In this document: positions 30,439 to 39,049 of the stretch, piece by piece | How the letters are laid out: each line of letters opens with the position of its first letter | Position numbering within the stretch: the stretch's first letter is position 1 | NCBI RefSeq assembly: GCF_002282855.1 | Contig: NZ_NRIR01000007.1 | Coordinates: 1-64,000, forward strand | Direction: 5' to 3' | DNA length: 64,000 bases | DNA from: Paraferrimonas sedimenticola | Lineage (GTDB): Bacteria; Pseudomonadota; Gammaproteobacteria; Enterobacterales; Shewanellaceae | Notes under the pieces: generated by a model | Database searches by the model: none | What the model was told of the DNA's origin: nothing | Seen by the model: only the letters and a program-made list of their open reading frames with translations | Translations under genes and position numbers: made by a program

Positions 30439-32142
30439 ATGCAAGTAAAATTAACCTCCACTCTACTGCGTTTAATGCTGATTTTCTTGGTGATAAGCGC
30501 CAGCCTGTCTGTGTTTTCGATTGCCAACTTAGCCTTTAGTCTAGGTGATGCAAGAGCCATTAATGCCAGTGGTTCTTTGCGCATGCAAAGCTATCGATTG
30601 ATGTTTTATGCCAATTCGGGTTCAGAGCAGGCACTGGAGAAAATTCAAGAATTTGAGGTCACCCTTCATTCCAAAGAACTCCAACACAACTTAGGTTGGT
30701 ACAGTCCCGACAGCCTGCTAAACCAATACCAGCAAGTGGTCGATCAATGGCAGCAGATGAAGCAGTTCATTTTATTGGAGGACTCTCGCTCCTATGCCGC
30801 TCAACTGATTCCTTTTGTGGCGACCGTCGACGAGTTAGTGTCCGAGATGGAAAACTTCGCCAAACTCAAACTCATCTATTTGGTGGTCAGTTTGGGGATA
30901 GGTTTACTTATCATGATAGCCATGGTGCTTTACGCCATGCGCTTTACTCAACGCCACCTCATCGGTCCTATCAATCAACTGGTTGGCGCCTCCCAAAACA
31001 TGCAGCGCAAAGAGTTCGATTTGCAACTTGGGCACTATCGCTTTGAGGAAATGGCTGTGCTTGGCGAAGCTCTAGATGTTTCCGCCAAAGAGCTCGACAC
31101 CCTGTATAAGGATCTGCAAAAACGAGTAGACGATCAAACCCAAGCGCTATCACGCGCCAACCGCGAGCTGACCTTGCTCAATAGTATTCTGACTCAGTTG
31201 CGCGGCTCAGACCCGGTTAACCTAAGAATGCAAAGAGGTCTGAACGACTTGGTGAATTCGGGCGTGGTTGGGTTTGCCAGACTGCGTTTTGACGCCCAAC
31301 CGGAAAACGACTTAGTCGCTCACTCGGGCTGGCCAACAGAGGCCGAGCACGTGCTCGAGTTACCCGTGATGTTCAACGAAGAGTACTTGGGAGTACTCCA
31401 GTTCGCCGACTATCGAGAAGACTACAAAAGATTTTTTGAGCAAGTGGCTGTGATGGTCTCACGTACCATGGTAATTCAGCAGGCCTTTGACGAACGCGAG
31501 CAATACGCTCTGATTGACGAGCGTGCCACTATTGCCCGCGAGTTGCACGACTCTCTGGGGCAAGTGCTGGCTTTCTTAAAAATTCAAAGCAAGTTGTTGC
31601 GCCGCGCTCTGCCCAGTGAAGGCTTGCCTGCTAAAGCCCGAGAACCGCTGCAAGCCATCGATGACGGTGTTGTCACCGCCTATACCCAGTTGCGCGAGCT
31701 GCTCACCACCTTCCGCCTGACCATTCGCGAGCCAGACTTCCAGCAAGCGCTGCAAACCATGGTTGAACAGTTGCAAACGGATTCTGATGTGCCCATCGAA
31801 CTCAACAACCGAATACCGCCTGGATGTTTATTGCCAGCCCAATTGATACATGTGCTACAGGTGGCTCGTGAGGCTTGTATTAACTCCCTCAAGCACGCCA
31901 ATGCCAACCGCATTATCATTAATGCACAAATGCTTACCAACAACCGCGCCAGTGTGGTGGTTAGCGACGACGGCTTGGGGATGGAAGCGGTGAGCGAAAA
32001 ATCTGGCCATTTCGGCATGAGCATCATGCAAGAGCGAGCCAGTCGCTTAAATGGCAAAATATCGATAGACAGCGAGCCACAACAAGGCACAATAGTGAGC
32101 CTAGAATTTCCCGTGAACCAGTCCGAGCAGGAGACAGCATGA
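30439..32142 (+). CDS. narQ: nitrate/nitrite sensor histidine kinase NarQ
   Basis: Membrane sensor of about 567 aa that phosphorylates NarP. Two membrane helices flank a periplasmic domain. The nitrate-binding P-box DARAINASGSLRMQSYR follows the first helix, then come a HAMP region, a GAF-like region, and the HisKA_3 H-box ARELHDSLGQVLAFLKIQ with its phosphorylated His. The ATPase motif DDGLGM and a final GTIVSLEFP end the protein. ATG at 30439 matches E. coli NarQ length; a longer frame upstream is rejected. Its stop overlaps the narP start (ATGA). Confidence 0.95.
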   Translation: MQVKLTSTLLRLMLIFLVISASLSVFSIANLAFSLGDARAINASGSLRMQSYRLMFYANSGSEQALEKIQEFEVTLHSKELQHNLGWYSPDSLLNQYQQVVDQWQQMKQFILLEDSRSYAAQLIPFVATVDELVSEMENFAKLKLIYLVVSLGIGLLIMIAMVLYAMRFTQRHLIGPINQLVGASQNMQRKEFDLQLGHYRFEEMAVLGEALDVSAKELDTLYKDLQKRVDDQTQALSRANRELTLLNSILTQLRGSDPVNLRMQRGLNDLVNSGVVGFARLRFDAQPENDLVAHSGWPTEAEHVLELPVMFNEEYLGVLQFADYREDYKRFFEQVAVMVSRTMVIQQAFDEREQYALIDERATIARELHDSLGQVLAFLKIQSKLLRRALPSEGLPAKAREPLQAIDDGVVTAYTQLRELLTTFRLTIREPDFQQALQTMVEQLQTDSDVPIELNNRIPPGCLLPAQLIHVLQVAREACINSLKHANANRIIINAQMLTNNRASVVVSDDGLGMEAVSEKSGHFGMSIMQERASRLNGKISIDSEPQQGTIVSLEFPVNQSEQETA

Positions 32143-32768
32143 GCCTAAGTTATTCCGTATTGGTAGTGGATGATCACCCATTACTGAGAAAAGGGATTTG
32201 CCAATTGATCGAAGCCGAAGACGAATTCGAGTTATTTGGCGAAGTCGGCTCTGGTTTGGATGCCTTGGCTAGCATGCGCGATGACGAACCTGACTTGGTG
32301 GTACTGGATCTCAACATGAAAGGCATGAGCGGCTTAGATACCCTAAACGCCATTCGCGCTGACGGTATTACCAGTAAGGTCGCGATACTGACCGTATCGG
32401 ACAACAAACAAGACGTGTTGCGTTTGATGCGTGCCGGTGCCGACGGCTACCTGCTGAAAGACAGCGATCCTGACGACCTAATCGATAGCTTAAAACAGGT
32501 CATGCTAGGCAAGCAGGTACTGAGCGAGCAAGTGAGCGCTTACCTGACCGAGCAAGGACAAGGCAAAGGTGAGCCAAATTGGATCATGTCGCTGACGCCG
32601 CGAGAGCTGCAGATTTTGCAATTGGTGGCAGAGGGAATGAGTAACCGGCTGATTTCAGAAAATCTTCATATCAGCGAAGGTACGGTGAAAGTTCACATTA
32701 AGAATTTATTGCGCAAGGCTGACGCTAAGTCGCGCACCGAAATGGCGGTGCGCTTTCTCAATCAGTAA
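32139..32768 (+). CDS. narP: nitrate/nitrite response regulator NarP
   Basis: A 209-aa NarL/FixJ-type regulator. The receiver domain has acidic DDHP, phospho-acceptor Asp in VVLDLNMKG and a switch Thr in ILTVSD. A C-terminal LuxR-type helix-turn-helix (LTPRELQILQLVAEGMSNRLI) binds DNA. It is translationally coupled to narQ and lies next to nrfA, its likely target. Its stop overlaps the convergent yacL stop by 7 bp. Confidence 0.94.
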   Translation: MSLSYSVLVVDDHPLLRKGICQLIEAEDEFELFGEVGSGLDALASMRDDEPDLVVLDLNMKGMSGLDTLNAIRADGITSKVAILTVSDNKQDVLRLMRAGADGYLLKDSDPDDLIDSLKQVMLGKQVLSEQVSAYLTEQGQGKGEPNWIMSLTPRELQILQLVAEGMSNRLISENLHISEGTVKVHIKNLLRKADAKSRTEMAVRFLNQ

Positions 32769-33133
32769 CCGCGTTTAAAGTCGAGCCAGGCGCTCAGCGC
32801 CTGCTCGAAATCTTCCACGCCCAAACTGGCACTGGCTTGGGCGTCTTCCATTTGCATACCTAATTCGAGCTCAGCGTCGGACTCGTGGTCTTTGACGTTT
32901 AGCCACAAGCTCACTTCACCGCCATCGATAACGATGCTGATTTCGCGTCCAATTGCCTGCCATTGTTTAAGTTCAGTTAGGCTACCGTCGCTCAAAAATT
33001 GACGAAGGGCCAGTTGTAGCTTGGGGCTGTCGTGCAACTCATCGTCAAACCAATTGCCAAGTAGTGCTTGCTCCATCGAAAAGCGACTGATGACTTTTCC
33101 TGTGCTTGGGTCTTGGCGGAACTCGTAATCCAC
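32762..33133 (-). CDS. yacL: UPF0231 family protein YacL
   Basis: Small acidic cytoplasmic protein, 123 aa, matching E. coli YacL along its length: start MDYEF, middle RFSMEQALLGNWFDDEL, end LGVEDFEQALSAWLDFKRG. The function of the family is not established. It is convergent with narP. Confidence 0.9.
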   Translation of the reverse strand: MDYEFRQDPSTGKVISRFSMEQALLGNWFDDELHDSPKLQLALRQFLSDGSLTELKQWQAIGREISIVIDGGEVSLWLNVKDHESDAELELGMQMEDAQASASLGVEDFEQALSAWLDFKRGY

Positions 33134-33198
33134 TGTTGTTATTCCTTTCTTGCTCTCATTGAGTGTAGGTTTAAGCGCGCCGCTTTTACAAACTCAAC

Positions 33199-33227
33199 AA
33201 AAAAGAGCCGCGAATGCGGCTCTTTTT
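33199..33227 (-). terminator. rho-independent terminator after fkpA
   Basis: AAAAAGAGCCGC-GAAT-GCGGCTCTTTTT with flanking A/T runs, 17 bp past the fkpA stop on the minus strand. Confidence 0.9.
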
Positions 33228-33243
33228 CAATGGCGCTTATCGC

Positions 33244-33996
33244 TTATTGAGCTGCTTCTTCGGCTTTCTCAATGGCGATTAGTTCCACTTCGAATACCAG
33301 AGTCGAGTGGGCTGGAATGGTACCAGTATCGCGCTCGCCGTAGGCCAGTTCAGATGGAATCACAAAGCGGTACTTAGAACCCACAGGCATCAGCTGAACA
33401 CCTTCGGTCCAACCAGGGATCACGCGGTTTAGCGGGAACTTGGCAGTCTGGTTGCGCGAATACGAGCTGTCGAACTCGGTGCCGTCAATCAGAGTACCGC
33501 GGTAGTGCACTTCTACTGTGTCTTCTGCGCTTGGCTTATCGCCTTCCGCAGCGGTGATCACTTCGTACTGCAGTCCCGACTCGGTTACAGTCACGCCTTC
33601 TTTGGCTTTGTTCTGCTCTAGGTAGTCAACGCCTTCTTGCTTAGCTTCAGCGGCAATCGCTTCGGCTTTTTGGGTTTGAATTTCGGTGACCTTGGTAGAA
33701 AACTCGCGCATCACAGTTTCTAGCTCTTCTTCGGTCAACTTAGCTGAGCCGTTTAGGGTCTCTTCAAAGCCCTTCATAACTAGCGCTTGGTCGATTTCGA
33801 TGCCCATTTCTTTCAGCTCTGATAGGGCCATTTGCTGACCCATCACCATACCCAGTGCATAAGATTCTTTTTGGGCCGGGGTCTCTAGTTTCACTTCGGC
33901 TTGTGGAGCTGGCGCTTGTGTTTTCGCTTCTTGGTTACAGGCCGACACACCTGCAACGGCCATAGCCAGCAGTGATACTTTCAATACGGATTTCAT
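33244..33996 (-). CDS. fkpA: FKBP-type peptidyl-prolyl isomerase, FkpA-like lipoprotein
   Basis: Periplasmic prolyl isomerase and chaperone of 250 aa. A lipoprotein signal (AMAVAGVSAC) precedes an N-terminal helical dimerisation region (ESYALGMVMGQQMA) and a C-terminal FKBP domain (DTVEVHYRGTLIDGTEFDSS, VIPGWTEGVQLMPVG, LAYGERDTG). E. coli FkpA is soluble, so the lipobox cysteine is a difference. The place next to slyX matches E. coli order. Confidence 0.93.
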   Translation of the reverse strand: MKSVLKVSLLAMAVAGVSACNQEAKTQAPAPQAEVKLETPAQKESYALGMVMGQQMALSELKEMGIEIDQALVMKGFEETLNGSAKLTEEELETVMREFSTKVTEIQTQKAEAIAAEAKQEGVDYLEQNKAKEGVTVTESGLQYEVITAAEGDKPSAEDTVEVHYRGTLIDGTEFDSSYSRNQTAKFPLNRVIPGWTEGVQLMPVGSKYRFVIPSELAYGERDTGTIPAHSTLVFEVELIAIEKAEEAAQ

Positions 33997-34183
33997 GGAG
34001 ATTCCTTTAGCAATTGGATGGTTACAGCACGCGCTGTTTTAGATAAGTGAGTTGAACTTACTCTAACCTATGTAAGATAAAACACAAAACTCTAACGCAA
34101 GCTGAACAAATCGCAGTGTATTCTTTGTTGTGGGTGCCAAACTGGATACAATATGCGCCTCTGATGATTTAAGGTGGCTCACA

Positions 34184-34402
34184 ATGGACCTCGAACAAAT
34201 GCAGCAATGGTTGGAACGCTTAGAAAGCCGGCAGGCTTTTCAAGATGAGCTTATCGAGTCGCTTAACCAAACCATTATCAAACTCAACGACCAGGTGGAT
34301 CGCCAGCAGGCGCAAATAGAATACCTGGGTAAACGAGTCGCCGCTCAGGCACCGTCGAATTTGGCCCACGAAAGCGAAGAAACACCACCACCCCATTACT
34401 AA
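34184..34402 (+). CDS. slyX: SlyX family protein
   Basis: A 72-aa coiled-coil protein, mostly one long helix (LERLESRQAFQDELIESLNQ), ending in HESEETPPPHY, the usual SlyX tail. The function is unknown. ATG at 34184 has AAGGTGG upstream; an open frame extending to a GTG at 34130 lacks support. Its TAA overlaps the next ATG by one base. Confidence 0.92.
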   Translation: MDLEQMQQWLERLESRQAFQDELIESLNQTIIKLNDQVDRQQAQIEYLGKRVAAQAPSNLAHESEETPPPHY

Positions 34403-35760
34403 TGAGATCTTTCCTCCGCTCGGCCCGATTTGCGTTACTGCTAACACTGACTTTGTTGAGTGGGTGCGCGGCTACCAGCGTGTTTATGCCCTACCCAGCC
34501 CAATTGCAGCCCTACCAAAGCCAGCTAAACGCCAGCGATCCGGTGTCGGTTACAGATCTCGAATCTAAAGTTAACGGCGAAGATGGCATTCTCTACGCTC
34601 AAGAAGCGGGCCGTATCGCTCAGCTCAATGGCGACTTTGCGCTAAGCCAAAAGCTCTATGCCCATGCTATCGCTCGCTACGACAAAGCGGATTTTGACCC
34701 TACCATCAGCGTCAGCAACCTCGGCGCCAACGCCACTAGTGTGCTGCTTAACGACAATGTGATTCCCTATCGAGGCCCGGGCTTTGAGCGCATCATGTTG
34801 CACCAGTATCAGGCGCTCAACTACCTGATGCAGGGCGACAGTGAGGGCGCTTTAGTAGAGGTACGCCGAGCCAACGAGCTACAAACACTAGAACAAGAGC
34901 GCTATCGCAAGAGCCTGAGTGACTCCAACGCCATCGAAAACGGTACGGTGCAAACCGAGATCAATCGCCTCAAAGGCAGCTCCAAGGCCAGCAGCTCGTT
35001 TTTGAACGCCTACAGTTACTACGTCACGGGTTTGCTGTATCAAATGGCGGGCGAGCCCAACGACGCCTTTATCGATTATCGCAAAGCGGCCCAGTTGCAT
35101 CAGGGCAACCCTTATCTCGAGCAAGAACTGGTGCGTTTAGCCAAAGGCTTGCAGATGCCCCAGTATCAAGAGTTCAAAGACAAATGGGGCGATGCTCAGC
35201 CGATAACTCCCGACCAAGGGCGCTTAGTCGTGATTTACGAAACCGGCTTTAGTCCAGCCAAGCAGGCGTTTTCGGTGCCGTTTCGAGTCAATCGTCGCTG
35301 GCAATCTGTGTCACTGCCAACCTACTTGGGGCAACGCCCAAGCTATGCCGCCGCTTACATCAAACTGGGTAACGACGCTCGAATTCAGGCGGCCACCATC
35401 AGTGACATCGACGATTTAGCCACCACGGCACTAGCCGAAGAGCTGCCGCTGATCCTAGTTCGCCAAGCGGCGCGTGTGTATGCCAAAGCGGAAGCCAACC
35501 AATGGGCGCGCGAGCGTGACGATTGGGGGGGCGTGGCGATGGAAGTGTTTAACTTAATTAGCGAGCAAGCGGATCTGCGCAGCTGGCTAACCTTGCCAAG
35601 CGAGGCGCAGATAGCGCACCAAAACTTAACGGCCGGCAGTTACCCATTGCAAATCAATGCTAAACTGGCGGAAACTATTGAAATCAAACCGGGTCAAACC
35701 ACACTAGTTTGGGCCATTCAAACCGGCGGGCACTTGCGCCTATTTAGCCAAATCTTCTAA
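34402..35760 (+). CDS. COG3014-type lipoprotein with TPR-like region
   Basis: Predicted envelope lipoprotein of 452 aa (lipobox TLLSGC). Helical TPR-like repeats occupy the middle (residues about 65-250, for example LAQLNGDFALSQKLYAHAIARY and FIDYRKAAQLHQGNPYLEQEL), followed by a beta-rich C-terminal domain. This family occurs next to LpoB in many Vibrionales and Alteromonadales. A link to peptidoglycan synthesis is inferred only from that neighbourhood. It is translationally coupled to slyX (TAATG). Confidence 0.8.
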   Translation: MRSFLRSARFALLLTLTLLSGCAATSVFMPYPAQLQPYQSQLNASDPVSVTDLESKVNGEDGILYAQEAGRIAQLNGDFALSQKLYAHAIARYDKADFDPTISVSNLGANATSVLLNDNVIPYRGPGFERIMLHQYQALNYLMQGDSEGALVEVRRANELQTLEQERYRKSLSDSNAIENGTVQTEINRLKGSSKASSSFLNAYSYYVTGLLYQMAGEPNDAFIDYRKAAQLHQGNPYLEQELVRLAKGLQMPQYQEFKDKWGDAQPITPDQGRLVVIYETGFSPAKQAFSVPFRVNRRWQSVSLPTYLGQRPSYAAAYIKLGNDARIQAATISDIDDLATTALAEELPLILVRQAARVYAKAEANQWARERDDWGGVAMEVFNLISEQADLRSWLTLPSEAQIAHQNLTAGSYPLQINAKLAETIEIKPGQTTLVWAIQTGGHLRLFSQIF

Positions 35761-35776
35761 TTATTACAGGTAGCTT

Positions 35777-36370
35777 ATGAAACAGATGAAGTACGCATTG
35801 TTGGTATTGCTAGGGTTAACCTTGGCAGGCTGTCAATCTAAGGTCGAGTACGGCGATGCCACCGAAGTAGAAACCGTAAACGAAAGCTTTGGCTCTACCG
35901 ATTTGCAGGCCATTGCCGCCAAGATGGTCGACAGCATGCTGACCTTCCCACCGGTAATGGAAATGACCGCCTCAGACCGTCCCATCATCTTTGTGGATCG
36001 CATCAAGAACAAAACCTCTGAGCACATTGATACCGAGTCTATCACTGACAGCATCAGCACCAAGCTGCTGCGCTCGGGCAAGTTCCGCTTTGTGGACATG
36101 ACCAAAGTCGATTCGGTTCGCAAGCAATTGGACTATCAAAACAGCTCTGGCATGGTTGACCCATCGACCGCCATTAGCTTTGGTCGCCAAGTGGGTGCCC
36201 AATACATGCTGTACGGCAACCTATCGAGCATCGTTAAGCAAAAGAGCTCAACTAAAGACGTGTATTACAAGATGACTATGCGTTTGATGGACCTAGAAAC
36301 GGGTCTGATTGAGTGGCAAGACGAGAAAGAGATTCGCAAGACAAAAGATAAGTCTTTCCTAGGATTGTAG
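35777..36370 (+). CDS. lpoB: penicillin-binding-protein activator LpoB-like lipoprotein
   Basis: Outer-membrane lipoprotein of 197 aa (lipobox LTLAGC) with the LpoB domain: GSTDLQAIAAKMVDSML, RPIIFVDRIKNKTSEHID, LLRSGKFRFVD and GAQYMLYGNL. In E. coli LpoB stimulates the synthase PBP1b. It starts 16 bp after the COG3014 lipoprotein gene. The ycfL gene that often accompanies it is not seen here. Confidence 0.9.
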   Translation: MKQMKYALLVLLGLTLAGCQSKVEYGDATEVETVNESFGSTDLQAIAAKMVDSMLTFPPVMEMTASDRPIIFVDRIKNKTSEHIDTESITDSISTKLLRSGKFRFVDMTKVDSVRKQLDYQNSSGMVDPSTAISFGRQVGAQYMLYGNLSSIVKQKSSTKDVYYKMTMRLMDLETGLIEWQDEKEIRKTKDKSFLGL

Positions 36371-36402
36371 AAAACAGTTTTGTAATCCTGCAGAATTGAA
36401 AG

Positions 36403-36425
36403 AGCCGGCCTATGCCGGCTTTTTT
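36403..36425 (+). terminator. rho-independent terminator after lpoB
   Basis: AGCCGGC-CTAT-GCCGGCT followed by TTTTT. It lies between the convergent lpoB and yheV genes. Confidence 0.85.
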
Positions 36426-36433
36426 ATTGAGCG

Positions 36434-36631
36434 TTACTCGGGCTTAAACACTCCAATCAGATCGCCACCAGCGCTTTTTTGCTGAGCGTCGCTACCTTGA
36501 GTTTGAGTGTGACCACAATCGCTGCACTCAATGGTTTCCACACCGTTTTGCATGAAAAGCATAATACTGTCTTGGGCATTGCACTTAGGGCAGCGAGCGC
36601 CTGCAATGAATCGTTTTTTTAGTTTCGTCAT
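36434..36631 (-). CDS. yheV: YheV family zinc-ribbon protein
   Basis: A 65-aa protein with CPKC and CSDC pairs forming a zinc ribbon (RFIAGARCPKCNAQDS, ETIECSDCGH), ending LIGVFKPE as in E. coli YheV. It is described as a putative metal chaperone or metal-binding protein; the function is unproven. In E. coli yheV leads kefB-kefG; here those genes are absent and yheS is divergent next door. Confidence 0.92.
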   Translation of the reverse strand: MTKLKKRFIAGARCPKCNAQDSIMLFMQNGVETIECSDCGHTQTQGSDAQQKSAGGDLIGVFKPE

Positions 36632-36693
36632 GATTATTCCCGGGCAGTGAACTTTGCTATGATTGCACTCCCCTAGCTTGTATTGAAGTCCCT

Positions 36694-38586
36694 ATGATAA
36701 CCCTAAACCAGGCTCAGCTCATCCGTGGCACCCGCGTGCTGCTGGAAGACGCCAACTTTACCATTTACCCGGGCCACAAAGTCGGCCTAGTTGGCGCTAA
36801 TGGCGCGGGCAAGTCCAGCTTGTTTGCCCTGCTAAAAGGCGAGATAGCTCTGGATAAAGGCGAGTGCTCGGTGCCGGCGGGTTGGCGCTTGGCTAGCGTG
36901 GCTCAAGAAACACCGGAGCTGGAGAAAAGCGCGCTGGAGTACGTTATCGATGGCGATGTGGAGTACCGTCAGCTAGAAGCCGAGTTAGCCGAGGCTCAAG
37001 AAGCCCATGAAGGCGAGAAAATCGCGCTGCTGCACGGCAAGCTCGACGCCATTGGCGGCTATTCGATTCGCGCCCGTGCCGCTGAGCTGCTGGCGGGCCT
37101 GGGTTTTAGCCAAGACAAGCAAAGCCACCGTGTGTCGCAATTTTCCGGGGGCTGGCGAATGCGTCTGAATCTGGCTCAAGCCCTGTTGTGCCGCTCGGAA
37201 TTACTGCTGTTGGACGAACCCACCAACCACTTGGACTTAGACACCCTGTATTGGCTGGAGTCTTGGCTCAAGCAGTATCAAGGCACCCTGGTACTCATTA
37301 GTCACGACCGCGACTTTCTCGACAACATAGTCACCGAAGTCATCCACATTGAGCGCCAAAGCTGCGAAACCTATGCGGGTAACTATTCGCGCTTTGAACG
37401 CACCCGTGCCGAGCGCATGGCGCAACAAACCGCGCAATATGAAAAGCAGCAAAAACAAAAAGCCCACATGCAGGCTTATGTGGACCGCTTTCGCTACAAG
37501 GCGTCCAAAGCTCGCCAGGCGCAAAGTCGCTTAAAAGCATTAGAAAAGATGGCGGACTTGGCCCCAGCACAAGCGAACAATCCGTTTAAAATGCAGTTTC
37601 TAAAACCCGATGCCCTGCCTAATCCGCTAGTGACCATGGAAAAGCTGCAGGTGGGTTATGACCAGACACCAATACTCAACGAGGTGAAGCTCAACCTGGT
37701 GGCAGGTACTCGCATTGGTCTGTTGGGGCGCAATGGTGCCGGTAAATCCACCCTAATTAAACTGCTAAGCGGTGAGCTAACCCCGATGGCCGGTGACTAT
37801 CAAACCAGTCAGGGGTTGAGCATTGGCTACTTTGCTCAGCATCAGTTAGAAGCACTGTCGCTGGATGACTCGCCAATCGCTCATCTGGCGCGATTAGCGC
37901 CCAATCACACCGAGCAGCAATTGCGCGATTACTTGGGCAGCTTTGGCTTTAGTGGCGATAAGGCCTTTAGCCCAGTGCGCCCTTTCTCCGGTGGTGAAAA
38001 AGCCCGCTTGGTGCTGTCTCTATTGGTTTGGCAAAAACCCAACCTGTTACTAATGGACGAACCCACCAACCATCTGGATTTGGATATGCGCCACGCTCTG
38101 ACCATGGCGTTGCAAGCCTTTGAAGGTGCAATGATTTTAGTGTCGCACGACCGTCACCTCTTGAGTGCCTGTTGCAGCGAATACTACTTGGTGGACGCTG
38201 GCCAGGTTCAGCCTTTTAACGGCGATCTCGACGACTACCACCAGTGGCTGCTCGACCAGCAACGCGCGCTCAATGAGCCAAAAACCGATAAGCCTAAAAC
38301 CGATCGCAAGGCGCAAAAACGCGCCGAAGCCGAGCTCAGACAAAAGCTATCGCCACTGACTAAGCAACTGGCTAAACTGGAAAAACAGCAAGCCAGCTTG
38401 CAACAAGAATTGGCTGATATCGATGAGCAACTAGCCAACAGCGACCTTTACGAAGCCGCTAACAAGGACAAGCTTACCGACTTACTCAAGTCCCAGGGCG
38501 AGCTCAAAGGACGTCTCGAAGACAGCGAAATGGAATGGTTCGATGTGCAACAACAAGTGGAAGACATACAGGCATCAGCCGGTTAA
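36694..38586 (+). CDS. yheS: ABC-F family ATPase YheS
   Basis: Ribosome-associated ABC-F protein of 630 aa with two ABC domains. Walker A is GANGAGKSS and GRNGAGKST, the signatures are FSGGWRMRL and FSGGEKARLVL, and Walker B is [13 protein letters not shown] and [14 protein letters not shown] Lys/Glu-rich coiled-coil tail (residues about 530-630) follows. YheS family members rescue ribosomes stalled by particular nascent peptides. It starts yheS-(TIGR02444) and its end overlaps the next gene by 44 nt. Confidence 0.95.
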   Translation: MITLNQAQLIRGTRVLLEDANFTIYPGHKVGLVGANGAGKSSLFALLKGEIALDKGECSVPAGWRLASVAQETPELEKSALEYVIDGDVEYRQLEAELAEAQEAHEGEKIALLHGKLDAIGGYSIRARAAELLAGLGFSQDKQSHRVSQFSGGWRMRLNLAQALLCRSELLLLDEPTNHLDLDTLYWLESWLKQYQGTLVLISHDRDFLDNIVTEVIHIERQSCETYAGNYSRFERTRAERMAQQTAQYEKQQKQKAHMQAYVDRFRYKASKARQAQSRLKALEKMADLAPAQANNPFKMQFLKPDALPNPLVTMEKLQVGYDQTPILNEVKLNLVAGTRIGLLGRNGAGKSTLIKLLSGELTPMAGDYQTSQGLSIGYFAQHQLEALSLDDSPIAHLARLAPNHTEQQLRDYLGSFGFSGDKAFSPVRPFSGGEKARLVLSLLVWQKPNLLLMDEPTNHLDLDMRHALTMALQAFEGAMILVSHDRHLLSACCSEYYLVDAGQVQPFNGDLDDYHQWLLDQQRALNEPKTDKPKTDRKAQKRAEAELRQKLSPLTKQLAKLEKQQASLQQELADIDEQLANSDLYEAANKDKLTDLLKSQGELKGRLEDSEMEWFDVQQQVEDIQASAG

Positions 38587-39049
38587 CTGGCCGGTTGTTG
38601 AAGCTGGCTATGGGGTAGACGGGGTTGCCGAGCGCTTGCACCAGCTGCAAGACAAGCTAGGTCTGGACGTCAATTTGTGCCTGCTGGCGCTGAGTCTGGA
38701 TTGCGGGCGCTCAGCCAACCGCCCGGTTCCATGGCAAGACTTGGTTAACGCTGCCTCAGGCTGGCGTGATTTGCTCGGGCCAATCCGCCAGCATCGTCAG
38801 TTGGCCAAGGCAGGTCCAAAAGCCCAATACCAAAGGCTAAAAGCCATCGAGCTGGAATATGAGCGCTTAGCGCAACGCCGCTACAGCGCCATCATCAATC
38901 AAAGCCAAACACCAACCCAAGGCGCCAATCAAACCCACTGCCAACATCTGCTAGCTAGTTTGCACCTGCCTGATGTCGACTCTGAGCTGGCCCTTGAGTT
39001 TTTGAATCAATGCCTCGACTTGATAACCCACAACCCCATAGATACTTAG
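38543..39049 (+). CDS. TIGR02444 family (DUF2390) protein
   Basis: A 168-aa protein of unknown function found next to yheS in Shewanella relatives. Its core HQLQDKLGLDVNLCLLALSLD and QYQRLKAIELEYERLAQRR match the family. ATG at 38543 lies inside the end of yheS in another frame, and no later ATG preserves the conserved N-terminus. Its 3' end overlaps the opposite-strand GMC oxidoreductase gene by 99 bp, so both strands appear to code there. Confidence 0.78.
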   Translation: MCNNKWKTYRHQPVNWPVVEAGYGVDGVAERLHQLQDKLGLDVNLCLLALSLDCGRSANRPVPWQDLVNAASGWRDLLGPIRQHRQLAKAGPKAQYQRLKAIELEYERLAQRRYSAIINQSQTPTQGANQTHCQHLLASLHLPDVDSELALEFLNQCLDLITHNPIDT

